DNA of 64,000 nt from Arion vulgaris (lineage: Eukaryota; Mollusca; Gastropoda; Stylommatophora; Arionidae), in the NCBI GenBank assembly GCA_020796225.1, contig CM036768.1, positions 42,296,789 through 42,360,788 on the forward strand, written 5' to 3'. Positions 1-12,590 of this stretch are shown piece after piece. Below the pieces are notes generated by a model that ran no database searches, had not been told where the DNA came from, and worked only from the letters and a program-made list of their open reading frames with translations. The translations under genes and the position numbers were made by a program. The number at the start of each line of letters is the position of its first letter. Within the stretch, counting starts at the first letter, position 1.

Positions 1-182
1 AATTTCACGAAATGTAGAGAATATCGCTACTGTGTACACAGGAAAATGTGTAAAAACTAAGAAAAAGTATGTGCTATATCATCGAGCCACAGTTTAAAGA
101 CTCACAAATTTCCGGAAAACAAGCTGTACCCACGAATATTGCCATCAAGCAGTTAGTGGAAAGAAATATTGAAATTATGCCC

Positions 183-566
183 TTTAATAGTTATGGAGAG
201 ACTGTTGAATTTAGCCCTTTAAAGTTAGTGGAGAGACTGTTGAATTAGCCTTTAATAGTTAGTGGAGAGACTGTTGAATTGCCCTTTAAAGTTAGTGGAA
301 AGAACTAGTTGAATTACTCCTACACATTCGCAAGTGGAGAGGACTCTGAATTAGCCCTGTAATAAAGTTAGTGGTAAATACTGTTAATACCCTTAATAGT
401 TAGTGGAAAGAACTGTTGAATTAGCCTTTAATAGTTCAGTAGGAAGACTGTTGAATTAGCCCTTTAATAGTTAGTGGAGATGACTGTTGAATTAGCCCTT
501 TAATAGTTAGTGGAGATGACTGTTGAATTAGTCCTTTAATAGTTAGTGGAAATGACTGTTGAATCT
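183..566. repeat. Minisatellite, about 35-bp unit
   Basis: About ten imperfect copies of a roughly 35-bp unit containing TTTAATAGTTAGTGGAGA and CTGTTGAATTAGCCC follow one another. Copies vary by small indels, and one stretch near 310-345 is diverged. No coding potential is seen. It directly precedes a degraded reverse transcriptase fragment. Bases 1-182 hold nothing I recognise. Confidence 0.8.
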
Positions 567-626
567 GATACAAACCTACACATTTCGCACGTGGGTCAGA
601 ACCGAGTTCTGCCGCCTAGATAATAA

Positions 627-1110
627 AAGGTTATTAAAATGTGGTTTAAACTATGGAGTTAATGACCACTTAATTAAACGATGTAAGAGTCTCTATAGAA
701 ACATCTAGTGTACAGTTAGAAGAAACACTGGTCTAGCAGAAATGTTCCACGTTAGCTCTGGAGTAAGACATTGATGCGTAATGTAACTATTTCTGTATAC
801 CACATATGTCGACTAAAACTGTAAAATAGCTAACACCAGTGATGACAAGAAACAACTATAGGGCACTCTAAGACGATTCTCTTTTTTCCGACGATAAGTC
901 AGTCATATACACAACAGGTGAACAGCTATAACAAAACATTAACATGCTCCAATTAACATGCAATGAATACAACATGAGAATAAACATTGACAAAGAATGT
1001 GTAATGACACTCAGTAGAGAGAAAAACATTCCACTATCTCTATCTACAAACAAAATTAAAACAAGTTAAAAACGTTTACTTGTCTAGGAGAATTTCATTC
1101 AGCAAATGAA
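627..1110 (+). pseudogene. Non-LTR retrotransposon RT fragment
   Basis: Translated with frameshifts, this reads as the middle of a non-LTR reverse transcriptase. It has a helix resembling YGVNDHLIKRCKSLYRN, then [16 protein letters not shown], which is the turn before the QGC/LSP motif. Near 960-1060 it reads YNMRINIDKECVMTLSRE, the region after the catalytic aspartates. Several in-frame stops are present, and endonuclease and 3' end are missing. It resembles the + strand element at 52855-54956, which reads NTGLSENFYVGSGLRQG at the same place, so both are probably one family. It is a dead fragment. Confidence 0.7.
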
Positions 1111-1140
1111 ACAATAACTTCTCTCGCGATCCCGGCCTAG

Positions 1141-1690
1141 ACTGATGAATCAACTTTTATCATGAATTTTACCGTGTTTTTAAGGGACACCGTTACTCCG
1201 TACAGCTTCTTGCGAAGCTCTGTGTTTTGATGCAAGGTTTCTTTTCTTATGCCTGCTATCAGTTGACAATCTTGCATAAGGTGCTCTGCCGTCATGTCCG
1301 CCTTTTGCAGGGGCACAGGCTAGTTGTGCCAATTTTAAATTTGTGAAACATGTGGGCGCGGGACTTGCTGTGGCCGGTACGGAGGCGAAGTATGGCAACT
1401 TGTTCACTACGATATAGACCATAGTACCCGTCGCTGTTGTTGTGCTGAGGATGGTCTTTTGTCCATTTGTCTCTGTAGTGCCAGCCGATGGTTGTTCTGG
1501 CTACCTCATAACTGATCTCGAGATCAGTCTGAGGTAGTCGCCCTTCTTCTTTAGCTATCTTGTCGGCGTGTTAATTAATTTTCGCTTATATTGCAGTGTG
1601 ATGGGATCAGTCTGATTGACGGTGCGTTTGAGTATGTACACTAATGCATCAAGGGTCGCTTCGAGCTTATTTAGCTCTGTTTGGGTTCAT
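1141..1690 (-). pseudogene. 3' end of non-LTR element (family A), third copy
   Basis: On the minus strand this is the 3' terminal part of the element that is nearly complete at 1690-6775. It shares the palindromic CTGATCTCGAGATCAG stretch, the segment for the cysteine-rich tail (CPC, then T-A/G-E/A-H) and the terminal ATGATAAAAGTTG close to the 3' end. Frameshifts break the frame. It lies back to back with the 5' end of the + copy that starts near 1690, so three copies of one family abut in 10 kb. Confidence 0.7.
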
Positions 1691-3200
1691 AGGCTCATGG
1701 CGGCAATATGTGCCAGGATTAGCGAATGGGCGCGCTAACCAAGACCCTGTCCCCACCTCCAAGTGGTAACCCTGAAACAAACTCAGGTTCCGGTCTGGCT
1801 AAGGAGGGCAGGGATCAGGAGACCTACAGGTAGTGGTAGTAGTGCAAAAACGGAAAAGCAATTACAGGGACCTAAAATCCCTGAACAAGCACGCATCTCC
1901 TGGCCGATGTCCGATAAAATATGCCCAAGATCAAAAGTACGAGTCAGCAGCGTACGAGCGTCCGCGAACAAGACAGTGGTGGAATTGCAAACACAGAAAA
2001 GTAAAGCAGCAGGGTCCGGAAATCCCTGAACAACGCACACATTTCCAGGCCGAAGTCCACTAAAATATGCCCCCAAAAGCCGAGACATGAAGTTACACTC
2101 GACGCCATGTCCACATGAATATCGTGGTCGTACCAGCTTCCCAGCAGATGGGAAAGGCTGTATGCGAAGGAATGAGAGGTGCATTCTGAGCTGCGAAACT
2201 CGGAGCCATGAGCACAAAATGAGCATATGTCGTGGCACTCTCGATGCACGGCAAATGTGGTACATCAGGCGACGGTGGCACAAGGGAAGATTACGATAAA
2301 ACTCCGTATATGAGGTCGAGAGCGGATTAAGATACTGAATAAAGTTGTCCGATCGAAAAACCTAAAGTTACGGTCTAGCGCCTTACGAAACTGCACTACC
2401 TGAGACAGCCGGGCAGTGTACGATTGTTCAACATCCCCGGAAATATCAGGGCGGGTAATGAACGGCGAGTGCAAAATCTAAAGTTGCGCTGAAAGCACCG
2501 GATGAAACGACCCATACATTATAATGTGAGGCGCCCCAGCCCAGGGTTTCCCGGACCAAATGACAGAGCCAATGCAAATTGTTTAGTGCCGACCCGAACG
2601 TCCATAAAGCGTCCCAGGACTCTGTTTTCTTCGCAGAGATCCACTGATGCCTTGTAGTTTTGGTTGGGGACAACCAAAGGTTAGCGGAGAAAACCGTAAA
2701 CAAAACTAGACGGTAGGCGAACCAAGCAGTCCATTAACAAAACATGTAAAGCTGGGTGGATGGCGCTCATCAGCCTGGGAGGGCAGGTCGTCTAATGGTC
2801 GCTGTCCTGAAAGAAAATAGCAACCCTCTGCCTTGTGGATTCTGGCTGGGGACAGTCAAAGGCTAACGGAGAGCGAACCCAGTAAACGTTGGTTGAAATC
2901 GGACACACGGCCGAAAGACAAGCAACTGAGCTCCAATTGGCACTGAAAGTTGGGAAGTAGCTACCCATGCTAAGGCTGCTTGGCCAAATTTTATCATGAA
3001 TATATTTAATATAGAATCTCGATTTGGTGCTACGCATGCGGAGATCAGTCGGACAGGACGAGTGCCGGGCCCCATACCTCGAAGGTGTCCGTTTTTTGCT
3101 ACCGACAGTCCTCATCCTCCAACTCGGCAAAGCAGCGAGCGAGGCCCACAGGAAAAAGCTACTGGCCCGACACGGTCGAGAACTGGCCAGAGACGATTAA
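1690..3200 (+). other. Untranslated leader of element A (recurrent family)
   Basis: This GC-richer stretch precedes the endonuclease and has no convincing long frame. Its beginning (CCAGGATTAGCGA, then GCTAACCAAGACC and CACCTCCAAGTGGTAACCC) recurs near 11100 (-), 16612 (-), 40228 (+) and 56560 (+). It is therefore a defined 5' module shared by several insertions. It may contain an internal promoter, as in many non-LTR elements, but no promoter motif was identified. Confidence 0.65.
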
Positions 3201-3202
3201 AC

Positions 3203-3830
3203 ATTTGGCCATGGAATGCCGAAGGTATTCATCACAAAAGCAAGCACTCGCAATAAGACTTGCAGAAGACAAAATTGATGTTGCGTGCATACAAGAGACC
3301 CATATAAATGCACAACATAGATTCGGGATTAGAGGTTACCACACCTTTAGACTAGACCGAGAAGGGCACAAGGGTGGAGTCCTCACCCTAATACGGAACG
3401 GCATTCCAGCAAATCAAGTGGATGTAACCACAAGAAGCGCCGGCGCAGTAGATATCGTAGGCGTACTAATTACATGTGAAGAAATGCAGATTATCCTGTA
3501 TAACTTATACTGCCAAGTGATATCTCGCTGTCACTCGATGCAATGAGTATCAATGATACAGCATGCATGGTGGTAGATTATTTCAACAGCAACTCAGAAA
3601 GGTGGGGCTACGTCGAAACGAACAGCAGAGGCGTAGAAGTGGAAGACTGGGAGATAGAAAACAACCTGTTCCTCATCAATGCCTAAGACGACCGCCAACC
3701 TTCTACTCGAGAAGGTGGCATACGACTAGCACTCCAAATCTGGCTTTCGCAACAAGTGACCTCTCCACAAAACATTACGCACGATCACAATGCAACTCGT
3801 GATAGTGACCATAGCCCATCAAACTCTAAG
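3203..3830 (+). pseudogene. APE-type endonuclease domain of element A
   Basis: The first part reads LAEDKIDVACIQETHIN, where QETH carries the metal-binding glutamate of exonuclease-endonuclease-phosphatase nucleases. It continues with GIRGYHTFRLDREGHKGGV and an ILYNLYC strand. After a frameshift it reads MVVDYFNSNSERWGY at the place of the usual GDFN motif, then a degraded SDH near 3800. In the family this domain nicks target DNA. Here frameshifts and the changed GDFN motif argue that it is inactive. Confidence 0.75.
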
Positions 3831-4439
3831 TAGACCTAAAATTGGTACCTGAGCCCACGGTGGAACTACAAGAAAAGCAAATTGGAAAAAGTACGGGCAC
3901 TGACAGATGCCAATGTTGACAGCATCAACATGCATGAAAAGAAACACATGCCATCCGTGGCAAGGAAACTCTCACAATCAATCATGAAAGCGGCACGGAA
4001 ACCATTCCTAGAGGCGCACGGAAGGATTACAAGCTATACTGGACAGAAGAGGTTCAGAAGCTTGAAAACGACATTGAATTTGCAAGGAGTGAGGCAGAAC
4101 AGGCATAGTCAGTAACGACCAATACTGCTTACAAGGCGGCAGCAGCTAAATACAACTGAGAAGTCAAACGATCAGCACGATAGAGTTGGGTTGATAAGAC
4201 CGAATCCCTGAACCTTGATAGGGACAGCCATAAATTGTGGAAGTTTGCAAAAGCGCTGAGTGACGAAAACACCATCCTATCTCCAATAGTCCTCGAACAA
4301 GACAAAAAGATGTCGTCGGGAAGGAAAACCGCAAACATTGTAATGTAAAAATATGCCGAAGTCAACAGAGTAAGAATAGCAAACGAGAAAGTCGAGGACA
4401 CTAAGAGAACACTAGCGAGAGCCCTGCAAGGCGAGACAA

Positions 4440-5300
4440 GAAAAGCTGATAATCACCTAACGGATACATTCACCAGTAATGAGTTAGAAGAGTCATTAAG
4501 GGAGCTGAAGCTCAGAAAGTTGCCCGGAAAGGACGAGATAACAAATGAGATGCTTAAGAACTTGGGTACTAGAGCAAAAGCAGCTCTACTGGCCGTCCTA
4601 AATATGTCGTGATGAACAGGCATAGTACCACGAGAACGGAAGGAAACGATCATAATAGCCATCCTTAAACCAGGCAAAAATTTACTCGACCCGGCGAGTT
4701 ACAAACCAATCTGCCTCGTAAGCTACACGGGCGAACTCATGGAACGCATGGTGAACAAATGGCTATCTTGGCACTCGGAAAGCAAAGGGCTTCTCATCGT
4801 ACAACAGGGAGGCTTTCGGAAGCACCAATCTACAGAAGATCAAGTAACCTATATCGCCCAGGAAATCGAGGATGCTGTACGAGAAAAGACACTGGCAGAT
4901 TTGATAGATATGGAGAAGGCGTCTGACACGGTCTGGAAAGATGGACTAAAACTGAAACTCCTCACCCTCGGAAAAAAAGGAAGAATGTACAAATGGCTTG
5001 ATCGATCCCTAGAGAACAGAACAGAAAGGGGTTTTAAGTTCAGGGTACACTAGCAAGAAGGCCACATTAGAGCAAATTTCCCAAAGCGGGGTGCTCTCGC
5101 CAAATTCTTTCTAATCTATGTCAATGATATAGCTACAGGCCTACCAAAGCGAGTCCCTCTGTCATTATGCCAGCGACCTGGAAATATGGGCTAGGAAGAG
5201 TCAATGCCCATAGCAACAAATCGACTGCAAGTTACGTTAAATAACCTGGAAGTTTGGTAAAAAAAGTGGAATATGAGCAACACCTTCTAAAACTACTTCA
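4440..5300 (+). pseudogene. Reverse transcriptase domain of element A
   Basis: Readable blocks are VPRERKETIIIAILKPGK with ASYKPICLVS (fingers), then QGGFRKHQSTEDQVTYIAQEI, and LADLIDMEKASDTVWKDGL where the first catalytic aspartate region lies. Near 5105-5145 comes FLIYVNDIATGLP. At 5166-5177 the catalytic box reads Tyr-Ala-Ser-Asp instead of Tyr-Ala-Asp-Asp. Loss of that aspartate removes a metal ligand of polymerase chemistry, so this copy is inferred to be dead even apart from its frameshifts. Confidence 0.75.
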
Positions 5301-5999
5301 CTGTGTTCTCCCAGAAACAAAAAGAATCAACAAATTAAGCTTAAAGTCAAGGCAAGATCTTCCAAAGAAAAGATCCCATGCCTTAGTCACACTCGACGAA
5401 AACTGACTTGGTGACCAACGAAAATGCTACGGCAAAATCGAACACAGGTTCACGATAATGAGCAAACTTGCAGGCTCCACTTGAGAAGCACACTCAGAGT
5501 CCTCAAAACATTTCTCTGGAAGGTGCGATCGGACCTGGATTACGACATTGCAGCGGGGAGTGATGCATCCTACAAGCAATTCGCCAAAGTGAAATAGTCA
5601 GAATCGTGCAATGCGCTTTTCCAGGAGCCATGAAGTCTACGCCTATCAAGGCAATGGAAACAATCACAGGCACCCAACCAATGGCAGATCGAGGGACGAA
5701 AAATCTTGGTGTTGGTGAAAAACTTCCTAAATTCCCACCCTATGTAGAAATAATGAACGGATTCGGAAGGGAAGGGTACAGAGGACTAGCTTCGCAAAAA
5801 AATGCTAAGCACTGACGCAGAGCTCCGGCCCTACAAACTGCAAAGTCAAATCAATCCCGGCAACCGATAAGTGCCCGCCGTGGAAAACCAATATGCGGAA
5901 CAAGGAATCAATCCCAGGCATACTAAAAAAAAAGGCCAGCAAAAAATCTGCGAAAGAAAAGTAGCAACAGAACAGCACATAACAACCAGTACCCTGAAA

Positions 6000-6740
6000 G
6001 TGGTGGATCCACTGTATACTGATGGAGCGGCAAAGAACGCAATCAGCGATGGCGGATGGAATGGTGTTTGAACTCTCAAAGAAAGAAATGGACACAAAAG
6101 GGGATTGCCACAGGAAAATATCAAATAACTCCCGGGGCAGAGGCAGGGGCAATAAGAACAGCGGCCGAAATGATCCTGGGAAGAGGCACATCCCGCAACA
6201 AAGTCGTAATATTCACCGATGCTCTATCGGTCATCACGACACTAAAAAGTGTCGACAAAACAGAGCTGAATGAGCTCAAAACGGACCTCGATGAACTAGG
6301 GCACTCACTCAAACGCACCGTCATTCAGTGGATCCATCACATTGTAATGTAAGCGGAAACGAAACGCAGGCAAACTGGCTAAAGAGGCGGAGACTACCTC
6401 AGACTGATCTCGAGATCAGTTATGAGGAACCCCAGAACAAATCGGCTGGCACTATACAGACAAATGGTCAAAGACCATCCTCAGTATAACAACTGCGACG
6501 GGTACTGGCCTGTCACGCGGGGAACAAGTTGCCATCCTCCACCTCTGTTCTGGCCTAAGCTCCGCGCCCACATGTTTCACAAATTTAAAATAGGCACAAC
6601 TAGCTTGTGCCCATGTAAAAAGGTGGACATGACGGCAGAACACGTTCTGCAAGATTGTCAACTGATAGCAGGTATAAGAAAAGAAACAGGCCCCCTTAAC
6701 ACAGAGCTTCGCGAGAAGCTTTACGGAGGAACGGGTCACT
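6000..6740 (+). pseudogene. RNase H domain and cysteine-rich tail of element A
   Basis: RNase H begins with PLYTDGAAKNAISDGG (catalytic aspartate in YTDG). It continues with AEAGAIRTAAEMILGRG (glutamate helix), VVIFTDALSVITTLKS (second aspartate) and ends with IQWIHHIV then SGNETQANWLKR. The tail reads FKIGTTSLCPCKKVDMTAEHVLQDC, a Cys-Cys-His-Cys-like zinc knuckle common at the C terminus of such elements. RNase H removes RNA from the hybrid during second-strand synthesis. The open frame from 6422 runs on past 6776 into the inverted neighbour and is chimeric there. Confidence 0.75.
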
Positions 6741-6775
6741 TAAAGCATGATAAAATTCATGATAAAAGTTGGTTT

Positions 6776-9700
6776 ATCAGTCCAGAAGAGAGAGCTCTGT
6801 TTTGCCTCCCTTTTGAGTGCCGTGATGACCGAAAGAGCATCGGTGAATATGGACGACTTTGTTGCAAAGGGGTGCCTCTTCTCTCTAGGATCATTTCGGT
6901 CTCGTTTCTTATTGCCTCTGCCTCTGTCCGGTATTATTTGGTATTTACCTGTGGCAATCGCTTTGTGACCGTCACTTTCTTTTGGGATTTTAAGCCTATT
7001 CCTTCTCCGCCGTCGCTGACTGCGCCTTGCCGCCCGTCAGACACTATCACTTACAGGGTATTTTCCTATGTATTTTTCTGTGGCCGATCTTCTTTCAAAT
7101 TTTCTTGCTGCCCTTTTTTAGTATGCCTGGGATTTTTTTCCCTTTAGTTCCGGCATTTTTTTCCAGGGCGAGCACTTATCGGTTGACGGATGATTTACTT
7201 CAGTTTTAGGACCGATGCTCTGCGTCAGTCTTTGCGTTTATGGCGAATCTGGTCCTCTGTATTCTGCACCTTCAGAATTTTTCATTCTTTCGTACAGGGT
7301 GGAATCAGCCGTTTAAGTTTTTCCCAGCTAGCCCCAAAGACCTTTCTGTCCTTCGTCAGCCATTTGGATGTCTGTGATTGTTTCCATCGCCTAATGGGCG
7401 GGGACTGGCTCTGTATAATGCGTATTGCGGTTCTGATTACTGCTCACTTTGGCAAATGCTTTTTGGGAATGCACTCTTCACGCTGCAATCCCTGCTCGGG
7501 AACCGGTCGTCTTTCAGGTAAGTTTTTTGAGGATCTGATGTTTGCTCCCCGGGATTCTGCGGTTGCGCATCATCGTGGCCTGTTCTTGCTTTTTCAGCAT
7601 TTTCAATTGAGGCACGAAATTCGTCAGTATGACTAAAAGCCCCGTTGGGACTTGCCTATGGAAGATCTTCTCATTCATTTTAAGCAATTTTTGTGATTCT
7701 GGTGTTCTGAGAAAAACCCTGTGTAGGTTCTTAGAACGGTTTATGTTATAATTCCTTTGTTCCATACTTCAGGTTATTGATCGATTTGCTGCTATGGCAT
7801 TGACTCTTCCTCGCCCATTTGCCGGGTCGTGCATCTGGAAATGTCTGTTTGATGGGAATATTGCTACGTCAATGACAAAGATTAGAAAGAAGTTGATGTT
7901 AGCACTCCTCCTTGGGACCCTCCTCTAATTCGCTTTCATGCTGGTGCTCCTGAACTTAAACCCCTTTTCTGTTCTGTTCCCTAATCGATCAAGCCATTTG
8001 TACATTCTTCCTTTATTCCGAGGGTGAGATTTCATTTTAGCCCATCTTTTCAGACCGTGTCAGACGCCTTCTCCATATCTATCAAAACTGCCAGTGTCTG
8101 TTTCTTTTCTTGAAACCATCCTCGATTTCCTGGTATAAGTTACTTGAGTTTCAATCATTCTTCAAAGCCCCTGCTGTCTATGAAAGCCGCTTTCAAGTGC
8201 CAAGATACAGTTTGTTCACCATGCGTTCATGAGTTTGCCGTAGTTTTACGAGGCTTTTTGGGTCTGTAACTCGCCGGTGCGATTTATTTCCTGGTTTAAG
8301 GATGTACCATTACCCTTCCCTTTCCATTCTCGTGGTACTATGCCTGCCCTCCACGACATTTTTAGGACAGCCATGGCTGCCTTTGTTCTAGTCCAGTTAA
8401 CACCCTTTTTGTGACCCCGTCCTTCGGGCATTTTTCTGAACTTCAGCTCTCTTTGTGCCCTCTTCCTCTTACTGGTGAATGTATCCTTTAGTGACTATCA
8501 AATGTATCTTGGCACGCCGGGGAAGGCTCCCCTTTTTCTCTTTGTCTCCCTTTTCTTTTGTTATGCTTACTCTGCTGATTTAATCATATTTTTCTTTGGG
8601 AACTTTTGCAGTTTCCTTCAAGAGCACATCATTTATCTTGTTCCCGTCTGTTGGTGTCGTCTCTGTGTTTCATCACTCCGCGCTTTTGCCAGCTCCAATT
8701 TATGTCCGTCCTCTCAAGTTAGGGATCGGTCTATCAACCCAGCTCTTTCGTGCTGATCTTTACCTTGTTCTTGCCGCTGCCGCCATGTAAGTAGTATTGG
8801 TCGTTACTGTCTGTGTCTGTTCTGCGTCCCCCCTGCCAACTCAATATCGTTTTCAAGCTTCTGACCTCTGTGTCCAGTACTTGTAATCCTTTCGTGCGCC
8901 TCTAGAAATGGTTTCCGGTCGCTCTTGGATTGCCTCTTAAGTTTTTTTTGCCACGGATCACTTTTTGTTTTTTTCATGCATTTTGGGAAGTGCTCAACAT
9001 TGGCATCTATCAGTGCCGGTGCTGTTTAAAATTGGCTTTTTTAGTTCCACCATAACCACATTTTGGGATCAGGAAAATCTTAGCTCTTTTGCATCTTAAC
9101 GTGCCTATGGTCACTATCTCGGCTGCTTTGTGACCGTCGTACTGTTTTGGAGCTTCATTTGCGAAAGTAAAATTTGGGATGCTAGTCGTATGCCACCTTC
9201 TCGAGTAGAATTGGGGGATCGTCTGGACTTGATGAGGAACAGGTTGTTCCTATCCCCGTCTTCCACTTCTACGCCTCTGCTGTCGATTCGGTAGTCCATC
9301 TTTCTGAGTGGCTGTTCAAATCACCGACCACCATGCATCTGTCACTATAATCATTTCCTGGTGACAGCGAGATGTCACTTGCAGTATAAGTTATACAGAA
9401 GAATCTGCTTTTCGTCACAGTAATGAGGACCCTACGATCTCTGCCGCCGGCGCCTCACTGATTACTTTCTTTTTTCTTTGCTCGAATGCCGTTTCGTACT
9501 TGGGTGGACTCCAACTTTGTTGCCCTCCCCGTCAATCTGAAGGTTTGGTAACCTCTGACCCCGAATCTATTTTGGGGCATTTAGATGGGCCTCTTGTATG
9601 CACGCAAATCAATTTAGTCTTCAGCAATCTTTTGCGAGTGCCTCTTTTGTGATGAATACCTTCGGCATTTTTTTACAATGTTTTCGTTTCTGGCCAGTTC

Positions 9701-11105
9701 TCGACCGTGTCGGGCCAGTAGCTCTTTCCCGTGGGCCTCGCTCGCTGCTTTCCCGAGTTGGAGGATGGGGACCGTCGGTAGCAAAAAATGGGTCACTTTG
9801 AGGCATGGGGCCCGGCACTCTCATGGCCGACAATCGCCACAGGCTGCAACATATCGAGATTCTATACTAAACATATTCATGATAAAAGTTGGTCAAAGCA
9901 GCCTGCAGGGCTCTTCGCACTTCAGTGCCAATTGAGCTCAATTGCTTTCTTTCGGCCTGTGCCCGATTTCAACCAACGTTTACTGGGTTTGCTCTCCGTT
10001 ACCCTGACGTCCCAGCCAAATCCACAAGCAGAATGTTGCTATTTTCTTTCAGGAGGGGACCAGACGACTCCTCCCGCTGATGAGCGTATCTACCCAGCAT
10101 TACCTGTTTTGTTAATGGACTGCTTTCGCCTACCGTCCAGTTTGTTTGTTTACGCTAGTCTTTGATTGTCCCCAACCAAAGGTAAGGCAGCAGTGTTCCT
10201 ACAAAGTGAACGTGTCCGGGACCTTTATGGACGTTCGGTCGGCACTAGGCATATTGCATTTGCTCATCGTTCCCTTTGATCCGGAAACGTGGGCTGGGTA
10301 CCGCACGTCGTAATATATGGGTTGTTTCATTCGGGGCTATCAGCGAAACTTTAGATTTTGCCTCCTGGTCATCACCCCGTCCTGTATTTCCAGATGTTAA
10401 TTGCGTGGACAATATCCCTCCCGGCTGTCTCAGAGGTTTCGTTGGCCTAGAACTCTTTGGTTTCCTCTGCAATTTCCAGTATTAGTCTCCTGGCCTCAAT
10501 ACAATTTTATCGCAATTTCCTTTGTGCCACCTCACCTGATGTCCACGTTACCGTGCATCGGAGTGCCACGGCACGCTGCAACTTGCGCTTTGGCTCGAGT
10601 TTCGCCCCGTTCATGATGCATTCTGATCCTTCGCATACGCCTTCCACTGCGGGAAGCTGATACCAATATTCACGTGAATGTGGCTCGAGTTTCACCAAGT
10701 CCGGCTTCGGGGATACACCCCTTTTCCCCATGAAGGGTCCCTCGGGGGAATTTTTTGTCGTCGCTCGTGCTCTGCGTTTCGTACTTTTTCTGGAACCTGG
10801 ACATATTTTTCGGACTTCGGCCAGGAAATGGCGTTTTGAATTTCCCCTCTTTGTTTTTAAAAATTCCCTTCCACCTTGGTTTTTTTTTTCCCGGGACGCC
10901 GTTCGCTGCTGATTCGTCTTTTGAACATGGGCATATTTTATCAGACATCGAGGAGTGCGTGCTTGTTCAAGGATTTTTGCCCCTGCATTGTTTTTTGCCT
11001 TCACTAATACTTCTGGTATTCCCCCGATCCCTCCCCTTTAGCCAGCCCCAACGGTGTCGTTTCAAGGTCACCACTTGGAGGGGGGTGGGAGGGTCTTGTT
11101 AGCCC
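6776..11105 (-). mobile_element. Non-LTR retrotransposon B, inverted copy lacking its 3' end
   Basis: On the minus strand this is the same family as element A: RNase H (6790-7050), RT (about 7900-8450), endonuclease (about 9100-9800) and leader (9830-11105, ending at its 5' end with the CCTCCAAGTGGTGACC module). The cysteine-rich tail and 3' end are missing, so it joins element A tail to tail inside its RNase H. Frameshifts are frequent. Together A and B make an imperfect inverted repeat with arms of more than 4 kb. Origin by inversion, by a second insertion or by assembly error cannot be separated by eye. Confidence 0.75.
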
Positions 11106-11344
11106 CTTCCAACCCGGCACATGTTCCCCCAAGCCTTTGACCTCTAAGAATAACTAATGCACTCCAAAAAAAGACACAATAAAGCAAATCATATCATATT
11201 ACAAATGGCAGCAATTTTAAAATGCAAATATGTCACCATGAAAGCTAATTAAAAAAAAAAAAATACAAAATAAAATTTTTACAATATAATTCTGCGGACT
11301 TTATTCTATCAAAGCAGTACTGATCCCGTCTCAACATTAACCCA
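11106..11344. other. AT-rich spacer, no gene
   Basis: A short A- and T-rich stretch between the 5' end of element B and the next non-LTR fragment. It includes a run of As near 11250. I see no gene, repeat unit or RNA structure in it. Confidence 0.5.
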
Positions 11345-12010
11345 GCGTCTCCTGTCAGCGACAAATTTGCATATCTTGGCAGCCTCCTATCCAGATCAGC
11401 AAACATAGACTGATGTCAACAATAGGATATCCAAAGTCAGTACTGCGTTCGGAAGGCTGCGTGTCACTGTGTGGAGCAAGGAATAAGCGTAGCCACAAAG
11501 CTGAAAGTTTACCAGGCCATGTGTTACCATCCTGCTGTACCGCGAAACATGGACAGTGTATAGCAGACAGCAAAAAAACTAAACCACTTCCACACAAGCT
11601 GTCTACCAGAATATAAACATAAGCTGCCAGGACAAAATTACAGAAACCGAAGTCCTCACAAGAGCAAAGATCCCAAGCGACAACACCCTGTTGCAGAAGG
11701 CCCAAGAATGATGGACCGTCACGCTGCTGGATGCCTGATAAGCTCATCCCCAAACAGTTGATGTATGGCGAACTTGAAGGGGGGAGACGTTCAGCTGGTG
11801 GACAAAAAACGCTTAAAGACACTCTTAAATTGTCTCTGAAATGCTTCGATATTAGACAACACTGCTGGAATCCTTGCTCAACATCGCCAAATGTGACGCT
11901 GTAACAATAAAAGTAGAACCCGAATAGCTGAGAGTCATCGCGTTTTTGAGGCACAAAGAAAACTAGCTGCGCAAAAAGACCAGAACCACACCACACAACA
12001 TTTCTTGCTT
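11345..12010 (+). pseudogene. 3' region of a non-LTR retrotransposon
   Basis: Across frameshifts the plus strand gives YLGSLLSRSANID, VNNRISKVSTAFGRLRVTVW, then ITETEVLTRAKIPS, a GH-RMPD-L-PKQLMYGEL block, and KKRLKDTLKLSLKCFDI. These match in order the segment between the RT thumb and the C terminus found in many animal non-LTR elements. The 249-residue open frame on the opposite strand (11355-12104) is antisense to it and is not considered a gene. RT catalytic residues and endonuclease are absent. Confidence 0.75.
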
Positions 12011-12179
12011 TTATCATGTATGCTCCCAACAATGGTAGGGAATTATGTTCTATGAATGAGCCTACAGTCATCTCTGCACATACCCCGAAAAGTGAAGCAG
12101 ACACGTCTGAAAATGTTTCATATGGCTTGCGATGTACAACTATTATTATTATTATTATTCCATCAAAAAGATAATAATA

Positions 12180-12590
12180 GTAAGAGCATCATATTCCCAG
12201 TGGCAACATATGGATGTAGCATGGGTATTTTAAGAAGTAGAAAACATATAAATGTGCCTTTTGAATATAAGTGTTACAGAGGAGTATTTTGTATATGTGG
12301 GAAAAGATCAAATAGATCTTTCAGAAATAACTTAAAATCCAAGAAAAAACTTGATGTTACAAATAAGAAAGAAATTGAGATATTTTGGACACAACAAAAA
12401 AGACAAGAATGGCTGGAGAGGACCATCTGAAAGGGTCATGGAAAAGAAGAGAGAAACCCACGGTAGAATCAAGATGTAACTGATGACTTAACTTGACGCT
12501 GCAGGGGCCTATGAGAGAAGAGAAATTCCGGAGGACTGTTTGGGGTGGCAAATGTCTACTCAAGACAAGCTTTTGTGATGATTATTCATC
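12180..12590 (+). pseudogene. 3' region of another non-LTR retrotransposon
   Basis: The plus strand reads PVATYGCSMGILRSRKHIN (the YGCETW-like turn after the RT) and FEYKCYRGVFCI. A degraded linker follows, then a C-terminal block resembling W-DD-AL-LTLQGA-RE--FRR-VW, typical of the last residues of RTE-like elements. It is short, truncated at both ends and frameshifted. Confidence 0.65.

Larger units (their letters stand above)
1690..6775 (+). mobile_element. Non-LTR retrotransposon A (APE endonuclease-RT-RNase H), decayed
   Basis: This about 5.1-kb copy has the order leader, apurinic-type endonuclease, reverse transcriptase, RNase H and a C-terminal cysteine motif. An RNase H placed after the RT is typical of the I superfamily of non-LTR elements, and I infer that group. 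Such elements copy their RNA at a nick made by their own endonuclease. The frame is broken many times and the RT catalytic box is mutated, so it cannot be autonomous. It ends near ATGATAAAAGTTGG, and the inverted copy B follows immediately. No clear target-site duplication was found. Confidence 0.8.

Noticed and set aside
6422..7147. 241-residue plus strand open frame as a single gene
   Set aside because: It crosses the junction of two inverted copies of one retroelement at about 6776. The first half is the RNase H-side tail with a zinc knuckle; the second half is antisense of the same family. It is a chance fusion.
11355..12104. 249-residue minus strand open frame
   Set aside because: The opposite strand carries ordered non-LTR C-terminal blocks, and this frame is their antisense with no domain of its own.
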